DNA from: Gammaproteobacteria bacterium
GTDB lineage: Bacteria > Pseudomonadota > Gammaproteobacteria > UBA6429 > Thiohalophilaceae
Reading direction: 5' to 3'
Length of the DNA: 64,000 nt
Assembly (NCBI GenBank): GCA_016125505.1
Contig: WGLP01000002.1
Location: forward strand, 248,001-312,000
The notes beneath the pieces are model-generated. The model made no database searches. It was not told the DNA's origin and saw nothing but the letters and a program-made list of their open reading frames with translations. This document shows positions 27,823 through 37,520 of the stretch, in pieces (position 1 is the stretch's first letter; every line of letters begins with the position of its first letter). A program made the translations under genes and the position numbers.

Positions 27823-30800
27823 ATGCCGAGTTTCTTTATTGATCGGCCGATTTTCGCCTGGGTGGTGGCCATCCTGATCACCCTGGCGGGGACGGCCGCG
27901 ATTTTCAGACTGCCCATCTCGGCCTATCCACCGATTGCGCCGCCGCAGATCTCGATCAACGCCAGTTACCCCGGCGCCAGTGCCCAGGTCCTGGAAAAGA
28001 CGGTGACCTCGGTGATCGAACAGCAACTGACGTCTATCGACAATCTGTTGTATTTCGAATCCACATCGCGCTCCAATGGAACGGTACAAATCACCCTGAC
28101 CTTTACCACCGGCACGGATCCGGATATCGCTGCGGTACAGGTGCAGAACCGCGTGAGTGTAGCGCAGCCGCGCCTGCCGGCGACGGTCGTACAAAACGGG
28201 ATCACCGTGGCCAAGGCCAATTCGGATTTCCTCATGGTGGTTGCGCTGAAGTCCGATGACCCCAGTTACGATACCTATGCCCTGAACAACGTCATTGCTG
28301 CCCAAGTACAAGATCCTATACGCCGTCTGCCAGGTGTGGGTGATGCCAATCTGTTCGGTGCCGCGTATGCCATGCGGATCTGGCTCAACCCTGATAAGTT
28401 GCGCGGTTATGGTCTGAGTGCCACGGATGTCCTCAATGCCGTGCGTGCGCAAAACATCCAGGTCGCCGCCGGTAATATCGGCGGGGAACCGGCACTGCCG
28501 GGCCAGGGTTTTACCGCCTCCGTGTCGTCGGCATCGCGGTTTAACAGCCCTGACCAGTTCGCCAAGATCATTTTACGCACGCGTCCTGATGGCAGTACGG
28601 TGCACCTGAGTGATGTCGCCCGCGTTGCGCTCGGCGCCGAATCCTATGGCCATGACGTGCATGTGAACGGTGTGCCTATCGCAGGTATGGCCATCCTGCT
28701 GGGCCCCGGTGCCAATGCGCTTGAAGTGGCGGATGCGGTGCGCACGAAAATGGATGCGCTTGCTCGGTATTTTCCGGCGGGCGTGAGCTGGTTTACGCCG
28801 TATGACAGCACCAAGTTTGTCAGCATCTCCATTCATGAAGTGGTGGTTACGCTGATCGCCGCGGTGGTGTTGGTGTTCCTGGTGATCTTGCTGTTCCTGC
28901 AAAACCTGCGCGCCACCCTGATTCCGACCCTGGTGGTGCCGGTGGCACTGACCAGCGCCTTCGCCGGGATGTACATCGCGGGCTTCTCGATCAACGTGTT
29001 GAGTCTGTTTGCACTGGTGCTGGCCATCGGACTGGTGGTGGACGATGCCATTGTGGTGGTGGAAAACGTCGAGCGCATCATGACCGAGGAAGGGCTGCCA
29101 CCCAAGGAGGCGGCGCGCAAGGCCATGGGTCAGATCACCGGCGCGGTCATTGCCATGACGACGGTGCTGGCGGCGGTGTTTATCCCGATGGCGCTGGTCG
29201 GTGGCAGCGTGGGTGCCATCTACCGGCAATTCTCGCTGACCATTGCGATCTCCATGGCGATTTCCGCCCTGATGGCCCTGAGTTTTACGCCTGCCTTGTG
29301 TGCGACTTTGCTCAAACCTGCGCACGGTGAACCCAACGCATTTCTGCGCTGGTTCAATCGTGGTTACAACGCCATGAGCACTGCCTATCTGCATCGGGTC
29401 GCCCAGGCCATTCGGCATACCCCGCGCTGGATGGTCGCCTTTGTGGTGTTGGGCGTACTCGCGGTATTTCTCTTTACCCGCCTGCCCACCAGTTTCCTGC
29501 CGGAAGAGGATCAGGGTTACGCCCTGGCGATCGTACAGTTGCCGTCCGGTGCGACCATGTCGCGTACCGGTGAAGTGCTGCGTCAGCTGGAACAGATCAT
29601 CCAGAAGAATCCGGCGGTGGATAAGGTGCTCGACGTCGCCGGTTTCAGTTTTATTGGTCAGGGTGAAAACGTCGGCCTCGGTTTCATCCGGCTAAAAGAC
29701 TGGAGCGAACGCACCAAGCCCAGTGAAAATGTAAAGGCCTTTATTCAGTGGGCCAACGGCGCCGTGCAACAAATCAAGGGGGCGCGGATCTTCGTGGTCA
29801 ACCTGCCGACGGTGCGCGGCCTGGGCACGTTTGGCGGTTTCGACTTCCGCCTGGAAGATCGTGCCGGTGTCGGCCATGACAAACTGGTACAGGCACGCAA
29901 TATCCTGCTGGGTGCCGCGTCCAAAAATCCCGTGCTCTATGGCGTGCGCCCCAACCAGCTGGAAGACGCACCTGAAGTCCATTTGCACGTGGACAGGGTG
30001 CAGGCGCTGTCCATGGGCTTATCGTTAACCGATATCTACAACGCCATTAACCTGATGCTGGCGCCGGTGTATGCCAATGACTTCGATTATCAGGGCCGCG
30101 TGTTGAAGGTGCTGTTGCAGGCGGATGCGCAGTTCCGCAGCAACCCTGAAGACTTGAATCACTATTATATTCCGAGCAGTAAAGGCGGCGTGGACAACAT
30201 GGTGCCGCTGAGCAGCGTGGTCAGTTCCAGTTGGGAAATGGCGCCACCGGCCGTCGATCACTTCAACGGCTATGGCGCAATCCAGATCGTGGGTGGCGCT
30301 GCGCCGGGTCACAGCTCCGGTGAGGCCATGGCGGCGATGGACAACATCGTGAAAACTGATTTGCCCACGGGGATTGGGTTTGAATGGGCCGGGCAATCCT
30401 ATCAGGAAATTCTGTCCGGTCAGCAGGCGCCGATTCTGTTCGCACTGTCACTGCTGGTGGTGTTCCTGGCACTGGCGGCCTTGTATGAGAGCTGGTCTAT
30501 CCCGGCGGCAGTCATGCTGGTCGTGCCCTTGGGCATTCTGGGTGCCGTCACGTTCACCTGGCTGCGTGGTCTGGAAAACGATGTGTATTTCAAGATTGGC
30601 ATGATCGCGGTTATTGGTCTGTCCGCCAAGAATGCGATTCTGATTATCGAATTCGCCAATACCATGCATAAAGCGGGACGCGGCTTGCTGGAGGCGACGT
30701 TGGAAGCCTGTCGCTTGCGTTTGCGCCCGATCCTGATGACGTCGATTGCCTTTATCCTGGGTGTCATGCCGCTGGCGGTCTCCACCGGCGCCGGCGCCAA

Positions 30801-30936
30801 TAGTCGTCACGCCATCGGTACCGGTGTGATGGGCGGTATGATCGGCGCGACGGCACTGGGTCTCTTGTTTGTCCCCGTGTTCTTCGTAGTAGTGCGCCGG
30901 CTTCTGCGGGATAAGAATATTACGAACGGAAAATAA
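27823..30936 (+). CDS. RND efflux pump, HAE-1 family (AcrB/MexB type)
   Basis: The 1,037-residue pump has twelve membrane helices in two halves and two large periplasmic loops. It starts with PSFFIDRPIFAWVVAILI, and the proton-relay aspartate pair is in VLAIGLVVDDAIVVVENVER. Other landmarks are LPEEDQGYALAIVQLP at the start of the second loop and GLSAKNAILIIEFANTMHKAG with its conserved Lys. These point to a proton-driven hydrophobic-drug exporter. Its start codon follows the adaptor stop by 11 bp and AGGAGC. There is no local repressor gene, so control is either remote or absent. Confidence 0.95.
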   Translation: MPSFFIDRPIFAWVVAILITLAGTAAIFRLPISAYPPIAPPQISINASYPGASAQVLEKTVTSVIEQQLTSIDNLLYFESTSRSNGTVQITLTFTTGTDPDIAAVQVQNRVSVAQPRLPATVVQNGITVAKANSDFLMVVALKSDDPSYDTYALNNVIAAQVQDPIRRLPGVGDANLFGAAYAMRIWLNPDKLRGYGLSATDVLNAVRAQNIQVAAGNIGGEPALPGQGFTASVSSASRFNSPDQFAKIILRTRPDGSTVHLSDVARVALGAESYGHDVHVNGVPIAGMAILLGPGANALEVADAVRTKMDALARYFPAGVSWFTPYDSTKFVSISIHEVVVTLIAAVVLVFLVILLFLQNLRATLIPTLVVPVALTSAFAGMYIAGFSINVLSLFALVLAIGLVVDDAIVVVENVERIMTEEGLPPKEAARKAMGQITGAVIAMTTVLAAVFIPMALVGGSVGAIYRQFSLTIAISMAISALMALSFTPALCATLLKPAHGEPNAFLRWFNRGYNAMSTAYLHRVAQAIRHTPRWMVAFVVLGVLAVFLFTRLPTSFLPEEDQGYALAIVQLPSGATMSRTGEVLRQLEQIIQKNPAVDKVLDVAGFSFIGQGENVGLGFIRLKDWSERTKPSENVKAFIQWANGAVQQIKGARIFVVNLPTVRGLGTFGGFDFRLEDRAGVGHDKLVQARNILLGAASKNPVLYGVRPNQLEDAPEVHLHVDRVQALSMGLSLTDIYNAINLMLAPVYANDFDYQGRVLKVLLQADAQFRSNPEDLNHYYIPSSKGGVDNMVPLSSVVSSSWEMAPPAVDHFNGYGAIQIVGGAAPGHSSGEAMAAMDNIVKTDLPTGIGFEWAGQSYQEILSGQQAPILFALSLLVVFLALAALYESWSIPAAVMLVVPLGILGAVTFTWLRGLENDVYFKIGMIAVIGLSAKNAILIIEFANTMHKAGRGLLEATLEACRLRLRPILMTSIAFILGVMPLAVSTGAGANSRHAIGTGVMGGMIGATALGLLFVPVFFVVVRRLLRDKNITNGK

Positions 30937-30971
30937 CGTCTGCCAAGCTTGCCGAGAAAGTCTAAACGGGC

Positions 30972-31766
30972 TTAACGATAGTGACGATCCCGTGTAAATA
31001 GATCGACGTTAGTCCCAAAGTAGTAACGCAGGCCAAGCGAGATCGTTTGTGTCGAAATGGCCTCGTGCTGGGTCGTAATACTCAGTGCGAGGCCCAGGAC
31101 GTTATCCAGAAATTCGGGCTGGTATTCCGCAGCAAGGCTATAAGTGTTTTTCAAATCCAGGCCACTGGCGGCAAATGACAGGCGAGCCGCATCGGTCGGG
31201 TACCAGGAAGCAGTCAAGGTATCCGACTTTTGAACGACATCATTCTGCAGCGTACTGTGTGTCCAATCGGCGGCGATGGTCGTCCGTGCCAGGTAGTATT
31301 CGGCATTGGCACGGTAAGTCCTGGTAGTGAGCGTATTGGAATCTGTGACCAGGAATGAGGCATCGCAGTGGGCATCCAGGTTGTTCCCACCATAACCAAT
31401 CCCAATACGACCGAGATCTGCGCTGCGCGCGAACAAGCCTGCCTCCGTCCCTTCGCTATGATAAGTGCAGGAGCCCCATGGACCTGTCGCAGTCAGCGTA
31501 TTCGTCGCCGAGGTTGGTAGCAGCGTGTTGTTACCGTAATGACCTGAAATTGATGCCCCGAAATAATTTCCCAGTGGAAAGGTGGCCGTGGCGCCCAGCA
31601 TGTAGTAATACGTCAACCTGTCACCGGAACTATACGTGTCACCGGAGTCCCCCTGGATTTGATAATTTGGTGCAGTTACCGCTGGCATGCCGGCGGTGAC
31701 TGTGAACGCAGGTAATAACAAGACCAGAACCAAGCTTACCTGTTTGCCGATTTTATTTATTGTCAT
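30972..31766 (-). CDS. Predicted outer-membrane beta-barrel protein, unknown
   Basis: The frame could begin at 31,829, but the ATG at 31,766 puts a clean signal peptide (GKQVSLVLVLLLPAFTVTA) at the N-terminus and gives 264 residues. The mature chain has repeated strands of about ten residues with alternating hydrophobic positions (for example LTYYYMLGATATFPLGN, TIAADWTHSTL, TISLGLRYYFG) and ends close to an aromatic residue, as barrels do. I recognise no named family. It lies 72 bp downstream of the IPT/TIG lipoprotein gene in the same direction. It could be a surface-exposed porin-like protein. Confidence 0.6.
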   Translation of the reverse strand: MTINKIGKQVSLVLVLLLPAFTVTAGMPAVTAPNYQIQGDSGDTYSSGDRLTYYYMLGATATFPLGNYFGASISGHYGNNTLLPTSATNTLTATGPWGSCTYHSEGTEAGLFARSADLGRIGIGYGGNNLDAHCDASFLVTDSNTLTTRTYRANAEYYLARTTIAADWTHSTLQNDVVQKSDTLTASWYPTDAARLSFAASGLDLKNTYSLAAEYQPEFLDNVLGLALSITTQHEAISTQTISLGLRYYFGTNVDLFTRDRHYR

Positions 31767-31837
31767 GATGACAACCGATTGTGTTGTGGATTGCTGACGT
31801 ATTTGTTTCACAGCGCGAAGTGTACTCATTGATACAT

Positions 31838-33535
31838 TTACGGTGTGGGTTGCACTACGATCTGATTTGTCCCGGCAATAAACAGGGTGCCGCCGTCCGG
31901 CGATATTGTCATTTGTATATCGCTACCAGGATCGCCAGCCAGGCTGACGCCCGACCCGATTTGCGGAAAGGCGCCGCCGGCCGCGTTATAGGTCAAATCA
32001 TACGTGCGCAGCAGTGGTGGCGAGGTACTGGAATCAACCGTATAGGCCTTGGTTGTATCGGGGCTGATTGCCACTGCCAAGGTTGTGCTGGGAAGTGTGC
32101 CGAGTAAGGTAAAGTCGAGAGTGATTTTGACAATGGGCGGTGTCGGCACAATGAAATCGGGCCGGTACACATTGGTTCCATTGAGCACGACGGTAGTTCC
32201 CGCACGGTCGACTGCCGGCAAGGCAACGTATTGATTAATTGTCTGGTTGCTGACAATGGCAAATGACATGGTGGCCGGGCTGAATGTGTAAATGGACGAG
32301 GCCCCGGCACCAGAGAAGCCCTGTGCAAGCACAGCTAAGGAACCATCGGCGGAGATCCCCGGAATCGAATTGTTCAGGCTTGGCGTGTTAACCGGTGACG
32401 TGGGTATGCCGACCGGCTGGGTGAAGGTCTCGTTCGTGATCGAGTACACGTACATCGGTGTCGCCGTACTGCCGGGATAACCGCTGGTCACTAACGCGTT
32501 ATTGTTGTTAGTGACAGCCAGACTCTTGTAGAAATCGCCGGTCGGCAATGCCGGTACGGCCGTAGTGGTGTTTGCGGTCAGATTAACCGGGTCGAGTAAA
32601 CTGACATCAGTTTGCGACAAGCTAAGCAGTTGTTGTCCGTTGGTGCTGAGCGTGATATCAGCCAGCCCACTAATTGCACTGCTGCTGCCGCTATTCCAGC
32701 TACCAGAATAGGGGAAGGTATCGATCTCGGTGGTGGACGTACTGGTCGTACGCGCTACCAGCAGGGTCTGGCGCTCGGCATCATAAATGAGACGCTGCAG
32801 TTGTGAGGTCGAATTCGGGTAACTGATCGTCGTTGCCGTATAGCTGGGTGCGTTTTGCAGGACCAGGCTGGCATTAGAGGTGGCCGGGCCAGCGCTGATT
32901 GTCGGCGTTAGCACCGTCACGGCATAGCTGCCTGCGGCAAGTGTCGGATATGTTGCCTTGATTTGCGTGTCGTTCACTACGTTGAAGCTTGTCGCGGACA
33001 TGCCATTGAACTGCACGTCCTGTACTGGAAACGTCTCAAAGCCCTGTCCGCGTATTACGACGCTTTCAGATTTATTCGCCGTCCCGACATAAGGCGCGAC
33101 GAACCGCACATTGAGAGGGATGGTGTAGGTGACCGTGATCGTCTCGGCATTGCCGGGTGCCAATTGCGTGCAGCTGGTATTTGCACAACTATAACCGGTA
33201 ATGACAATAGTACTGGTGAAAATACCTGAACCGATCGTTGCGGGTGAGACCGGTGTTACGGTGATCTCTGCGGTGTTGCCGTGAAGTGTATAGTCCACAT
33301 TCGAAATGGCCGGGCCGTCATGATTGATGACCAGTGAAACAGTTCCCGCACTGAAACTTGCGGTAAAAGTCTGCGGGCCTGGTGTTGTCGAAGTTGGGGT
33401 GGCGGCAGTGAAGCTGAGTGTCGACACGGAACTGGTGGTAGTAGCGCCACTATCGTGACTGCCGCCACCGCAGGCAGACAAAAGCAGCAGACAGCCTAAA
33501 AATGCACAGCGGTGAACAAATTGAACAAGCCGCAC
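31838..33535 (-). CDS. IPT/TIG-domain lipoprotein, surface or periplasmic
   Basis: I favour a GTG start at 33,535 (AAAGGA eight bases ahead), giving 565 residues with a lipoprotein signal FLGCLLLLSACGGG; the frame is open to 33,595. After a Ser/Thr-rich linker come Ig-like segments. One is an IPT/TIG-type domain: RFVAPYVGTANKSESVVIRGQGF. The C-terminal 300 residues repeat patterns such as LLSLSQTDVSLLD, LAVTNNNNALVTSG and VAISPDTTKAYTVDS, consistent with a seven-bladed beta-propeller (YncE-like). The ligand and role are unknown. It is 175-235 bp downstream of the processive glycosyltransferase gene. Confidence 0.68.
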   Translation of the reverse strand: MRLVQFVHRCAFLGCLLLLSACGGGSHDSGATTTSSVSTLSFTAATPTSTTPGPQTFTASFSAGTVSLVINHDGPAISNVDYTLHGNTAEITVTPVSPATIGSGIFTSTIVITGYSCANTSCTQLAPGNAETITVTYTIPLNVRFVAPYVGTANKSESVVIRGQGFETFPVQDVQFNGMSATSFNVVNDTQIKATYPTLAAGSYAVTVLTPTISAGPATSNASLVLQNAPSYTATTISYPNSTSQLQRLIYDAERQTLLVARTTSTSTTEIDTFPYSGSWNSGSSSAISGLADITLSTNGQQLLSLSQTDVSLLDPVNLTANTTTAVPALPTGDFYKSLAVTNNNNALVTSGYPGSTATPMYVYSITNETFTQPVGIPTSPVNTPSLNNSIPGISADGSLAVLAQGFSGAGASSIYTFSPATMSFAIVSNQTINQYVALPAVDRAGTTVVLNGTNVYRPDFIVPTPPIVKITLDFTLLGTLPSTTLAVAISPDTTKAYTVDSSTSPPLLRTYDLTYNAAGGAFPQIGSGVSLAGDPGSDIQMTISPDGGTLFIAGTNQIVVQPTP

Positions 33536-33677
33536 AACATTTCCTTTCCAGAATATTGGCGTGATGCCTCGTGCACTGACGTCCGCACGGCTCACATCCG
33601 CCGGTTATTTTTGTACTTCTGCGAGAGGTTTTGCCTCCACAGTCTGTGTTAACGCAGCAAGCGGTATTTTCAGTCGC

Positions 33678-33757
33678 AGTAAAAAGAAATTTTTTACTTA
33701 AGCTTGTCTTCCTGGCTGGTGAGGGTGGTTGCGTAGGCAACCACCCTTTTTATTTTT
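33678..33757 (+). terminator. Rightward intrinsic terminator with an adjacent hairpin, no rightward gene before it
   Basis: A perfect 10-bp stem (GGGTGGTTGC 33,723-33,732 with GCAACCACCC 33,737-33,746) is followed by TTTTTATTTTT. Forty bases earlier AGTAAAAA can pair with TTTTTACT (33,678-33,698). The T-run reads rightward, but both neighbouring genes read leftward, so the parent transcript is unknown. It may end a small RNA, or may just be a hairpin after the GT2 gene. Confidence 0.6.
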
Positions 33758-33769
33758 CCAGCCTGACGA

Positions 33770-35098
33770 TTAGCGAGTCAACCAGGAACGTGCACGCGCG
33801 GTAACGACGGCGTACGGGAAGATCCAGGTCAGCGCGACAAAGGAGAAGTAGGCGTAGAAGATGCCGTAGATAAAATCCCAGGAACGTTCGCTGCGCAGGT
33901 AGTACAGGGTGTATAACAACGACACGGTACCGATGCTCAGCCCTACGCGCAACAGTGTCTCCGGATTATGCACCATGAGCACCAGCAGCATACCCAAGGT
34001 CGCATAACTGATGGGGAAACGCAGGTTGGTAATCGTGCGTTCTATCAGTGTCGTGATACGAGCCACCAGCGGGCGTTTCCACAGAATGCGGGCCAGGCGC
34101 AGTTCCTCGCGCACATAGCTGCGATCCCAGCGCAGCAACATCTTGGTCAGCTTTTTGTAGGTGGTCGGGACCAGGGTGTGGACCACGGCGCTGCGCTGGT
34201 ACACGCTGTCATAACCGGCTTCCAGGATGTAGTTGGTGAGGGCGCGGTCTTCACCGAAGGTGCAGGCGGCACCCAGGAAGGTCTGGGTCTCCCAGCGGGG
34301 CAGGACATCGCGTACAACCTTGGCGCGATAACCGGCCAGCGCACCCGGGCAGCAATACACGGTACGGTAACCGGATTCGGCGGCACGCAGGAAATCGAAC
34401 GACAGGATAAACCGCACGTGCAGCATGCGCGGGATAATCCCCTGGCGGCGGTTATAGACGGAGACCCGTCCGGCCACGGCACCCACCTTGGGGTCCTTGA
34501 ACGGGCCGGCAATGGCCAGCAAGGTGTTGTGTTCGATAATACTGTCGGAGTCGATGGTGACCATGACATCGCCGCGGCCACGGCGAAAACCGGCGGACAA
34601 GGCGGCGCGTTTGCCGCGGTTTTCCGGGAAACGCAGGGTTGTCACCAGGCCGGGATGCCGTTCGGCGGCGCGGGTAATGTAGGTCCAGGTGTCATCACGG
34701 CTGCCATCGTCAACAACAAAGATTTCCAGTTTGTCGCGGGGATAGGCGGCGGAGGCGACGGAGTCGATGGTTTTCTCGACCATGGCGCCTTCGTTGTACG
34801 CCGGGATAATGATGGTCAGCATAGGTGCTTCCCAGTCGGTGGTCGGTGCGAACTCGCGATAGTTCAGCCACAGTAAGGTCCGGTACGCGAGGAGCAACAG
34901 GCCCATCGCCGCCCACCAGATGGAGGGCATTAAGATGTGCTCTGGCCAGTCGAGATCAGCCACTGCGTCGAGTAGCGGCTGGAACACGTGCCCGTTCAGG
35001 TTGGCAAACAGAGCCCAGCCGAGAGTAAGGAACAACATGATTTGTAAAGGTTTTTCCCAGCGGACACGGTGCCGGGAGAGGGCGTATTCGGTGTTCAT
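33770..35098 (-). CDS. Membrane-bound processive glycosyltransferase family 2
   Basis: The 442-residue protein has two N-terminal membrane helices, a GT2 domain (about 90-320), then further helices. Catalytic features are all visible: MLTIIIPAYNEGAMVEKTIDS, IFVVDDGSRDDT, a VTIDSDS metal-binding motif, the acid in FGEDRALTNYIL, and a QxxRW-like motif KMLLRWDRSYVRE (R for Q). This is the pattern of hyaluronan, cellulose and poly-N-acetylglucosamine synthases. It probably makes an exported polysaccharide. No other polysaccharide genes adjoin, except a c-di-GMP enzyme 650 bp away that reads in the opposite direction, an activator of such synthases in other systems. Confidence 0.88.
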   Translation of the reverse strand: MNTEYALSRHRVRWEKPLQIMLFLTLGWALFANLNGHVFQPLLDAVADLDWPEHILMPSIWWAAMGLLLLAYRTLLWLNYREFAPTTDWEAPMLTIIIPAYNEGAMVEKTIDSVASAAYPRDKLEIFVVDDGSRDDTWTYITRAAERHPGLVTTLRFPENRGKRAALSAGFRRGRGDVMVTIDSDSIIEHNTLLAIAGPFKDPKVGAVAGRVSVYNRRQGIIPRMLHVRFILSFDFLRAAESGYRTVYCCPGALAGYRAKVVRDVLPRWETQTFLGAACTFGEDRALTNYILEAGYDSVYQRSAVVHTLVPTTYKKLTKMLLRWDRSYVREELRLARILWKRPLVARITTLIERTITNLRFPISYATLGMLLVLMVHNPETLLRVGLSIGTVSLLYTLYYLRSERSWDFIYGIFYAYFSFVALTWIFPYAVVTARARSWLTR

Positions 35099-35754
35099 AC
35101 AGTTTGGTATTTCTAACCTCTGACAGGTGAAGGGGAGGGCCGACTCGGGTGAGGGGATACAGGACGCATCTCACTGTCGCCGGGGCAATCGTACTGACGG
35201 ATTTGACAATAAAGTATTATTTGGTTCGCGTTGCTTTAAAGATATTCGTCGACGGCGTCGCAACTCTAGCGTGGTGTGGAAAAGAAGCAAGTTTTCTAAT
35301 CAATCGTCTCGATTTAAAAAACAAATACTGGCTGTCGGTATACCCGGAGGTAGTCACTGCCGCGTAAGCGTGTCTGCAGGTGCCGGCACCAACTGGCAAA
35401 CGCACATCGCGGGCTTCGGCAGAATTGCAGAGAAGTTTTTTTCCGATCTGAAACGTGACGCGAGTTGTGCGCAGCAATGGGTGATCGAGCCCTGGTATAC
35501 AACAGACAGGGGGTACGGAGTTTTCCTCGCGCGCTGTAACTTTTACTGCAGCGCGCGCTTTGATAGCGGCGGTTAAAAAAAGTGCAAAATATTCATCACA
35601 ATAAAGCTTTTATACCTAGTTTTAATCTGGAATAATGCGTGATGAGTTTCACACGGAGAACCGTAGTCCCGATGAGTTCGAGTGTGCCATATCAAATATA
35701 TTGCCCGGCTGGTGGGGGATGCATCTGGACCCGATTGGGGTCAGGTAAATCGAG
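35099..35754. other. Divergent intergenic region, 656 bp
   Basis: This gap lies between the leftward glycosyltransferase and the rightward GGDEF-EAL gene. Open frames occur but have no ribosome sites or coding character, so I reject them. An inverted repeat (GCGCGCTG 35,529-35,536 with CAGCGCGC 35,549-35,556) is present but lacks a T-run. Promoters for both neighbours should lie here. Confidence 0.5.
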
Positions 35755-37512
35755 ATGCCGCTGGAACAAGAAGGCCTTGATTGCGTTATGCCTGTCGACC
35801 GGACAACGATAAATATCCTTCTGGTAGAAGATGACCCGATCGATGTTCGGTGGCTACGTGAGCAGTTCCTGGATCTCGAGAGCAGTGAGTTCGCGTTAAC
35901 GCATGTCGAGTCGTTGCAGGCCGCCATGGCGGCGCTGAGTAAACAGTCTTTCGATATCATGCTGCTCGACCTGTCGCTCAAGGACGCGCACGGATTCCAC
36001 GCCATCAAAAAAGTATTGCAGCTTGCGCCGCAACTGCCCATTGTCGTGCTCGGCAGTTTTGACAGTGCCGCCTTGTCACTGCACGTGGTGCAGGCGGGCG
36101 CCCAGGATTATCTGGTGAAGGGACAGGGTGATGGAAATCTCATAAGCAGATCACTCCATTACGCCATCGAGCGCAAACATAACCAGGACCGTCTCTTCTA
36201 TCTCGCCCAGTACGATCAACTGACGAATCTACCCAATCGCAGTCTGTTCAATGCCTATCTGGCGGCGAGCCTGCAACAGGCGCAGGCACATCAACAGCAA
36301 ATGGTGTTGATCCTGCTGGATCTGGATCACTTCAAGGATATCAATGACACCCTGGGTCATAGCGCCGGCGATAAATTATTGCAGGATGTCACGGCACGCC
36401 TGCAACGTAGTGTTCGTGCTGAGGATACTATCGCGCGTCTGGGGGGCGATGAGTTCGCGATCATTATTAATGATATTCGTAGTCAGCAGGATATCACTGC
36501 CGTGGCCGAGACGATCCTGGATGCGCTTTCGCATCCGTTCTTACTCGATGAGGAAGAGGTTTTCGTCACGACCAGTATCGGTATCGCGGGTTATCCCAAG
36601 TGCGGTAAGGATCCGGAGACGCTGATCCGCCATGCGGATACGGCCTTGTACCGTGCCAAGAGTACGGGCCGGAGCAATTACCGGTTCTTCGAGGCCGAAA
36701 TGAATCACGCCGTGTCCGAACGCATGAGCATGATCAATGCCTTGCGCCATGCGGCCAAGCGCCAGGAATTCTTTTTGCACTTTCAACCGCTGATTCATGC
36801 CCACACCGGTGATGTCTATGGCATGGAGGCATTGCTGCGCTGGCAACACCCGGAGCGGGGCATGATCTCCTCCGGCGAGTTTGTGCCGTTATTGGAAGAG
36901 ACCGGTCTTATCGTGCCTGTGGGCGAGTGGGTTATTCGCGAGGCCTGTCGGGAGAATCGTGTCTGGCTGGATGCTGGTCTGGAGCCGCTGGTGGTGTCGG
37001 TAAACCTTTCCGTGCGCCAGTTTCACGAGCGCAACCTCGTCGATGTGGTGCTGAGCGCCATTGACGAGGCGGGGATCAGCCCGCAGCAATTACAATTGGA
37101 GATCACGGAGAGCGTCTTGCTGGAGGGCAATCCGTCCGCGAATGACATCCTGAGCCGGTTGCGCGACCAGGGTATCAAGGTGGCCATCGATGACTTCGGT
37201 ACCGGATATTCTTCCCTGAGTTATCTGAAGCAATATCCCTTTGACATACTGAAGTTCGATCGCAGCTTCATTCACGACATTACCAGCAGCGAAAATGGCG
37301 AGGCGATTGTCGCCTCGGTGATCAATCTTGGTCACAGCCTGGGGATGACCGTGGTGGCCGAAGGTGTGGAGACCCAGCAACAGTTAACCATTCTGCACGA
37401 CCGCGACTGCGATCAGTTTCAGGGCTATTTGTTTGGTTATCCCATGTCGGCGGAGAATTGCGCGGAGTGGCTGACGCAATACGCGGCCCATTCGTTTTCT
37501 TCCCTGGGCTAG
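35755..37512 (+). CDS. Receiver-GGDEF-EAL protein (c-di-GMP turnover)
   Basis: The 585-residue soluble protein has a CheY-like receiver (about 18-135) with Asp72 in MLLDLSLKDAHG as the likely phosphate acceptor. A GGDEF domain (about 150-315) has GGDEF at 230-234 and an inhibitory site RAED (221-224). An EAL domain (about 325-580) has EAL in GMEALLRW, ITESVLL, IDDFGTGYSSLSYL, LKFDRSFI and VVAEGVETQQQL. All key residues for both synthesis and breakdown of c-di-GMP are there, so direction is probably set by phosphorylation. The cognate kinase is not adjacent. Confidence 0.94.
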   Translation: MPLEQEGLDCVMPVDRTTINILLVEDDPIDVRWLREQFLDLESSEFALTHVESLQAAMAALSKQSFDIMLLDLSLKDAHGFHAIKKVLQLAPQLPIVVLGSFDSAALSLHVVQAGAQDYLVKGQGDGNLISRSLHYAIERKHNQDRLFYLAQYDQLTNLPNRSLFNAYLAASLQQAQAHQQQMVLILLDLDHFKDINDTLGHSAGDKLLQDVTARLQRSVRAEDTIARLGGDEFAIIINDIRSQQDITAVAETILDALSHPFLLDEEEVFVTTSIGIAGYPKCGKDPETLIRHADTALYRAKSTGRSNYRFFEAEMNHAVSERMSMINALRHAAKRQEFFLHFQPLIHAHTGDVYGMEALLRWQHPERGMISSGEFVPLLEETGLIVPVGEWVIREACRENRVWLDAGLEPLVVSVNLSVRQFHERNLVDVVLSAIDEAGISPQQLQLEITESVLLEGNPSANDILSRLRDQGIKVAIDDFGTGYSSLSYLKQYPFDILKFDRSFIHDITSSENGEAIVASVINLGHSLGMTVVAEGVETQQQLTILHDRDCDQFQGYLFGYPMSAENCAEWLTQYAAHSFSSLG

Positions 37513-37520
37513 AGACAGAT

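Noticed and set aside
33536-33760. c-di-GMP (GEMM-type) riboswitch in the leader of the IPT/TIG lipoprotein gene
   Set aside because: Some GGAGGCAAAACCTC-like pairing is present, but the conserved GEMM core and tetraloop receptor could not be found by eye.
35127-35576. Open frames of 72 and 149 residues in the gap before the GGDEF-EAL gene
   Set aside because: No ribosome binding site, no recognisable domain, and composition like random translation; the frames overlap each other.
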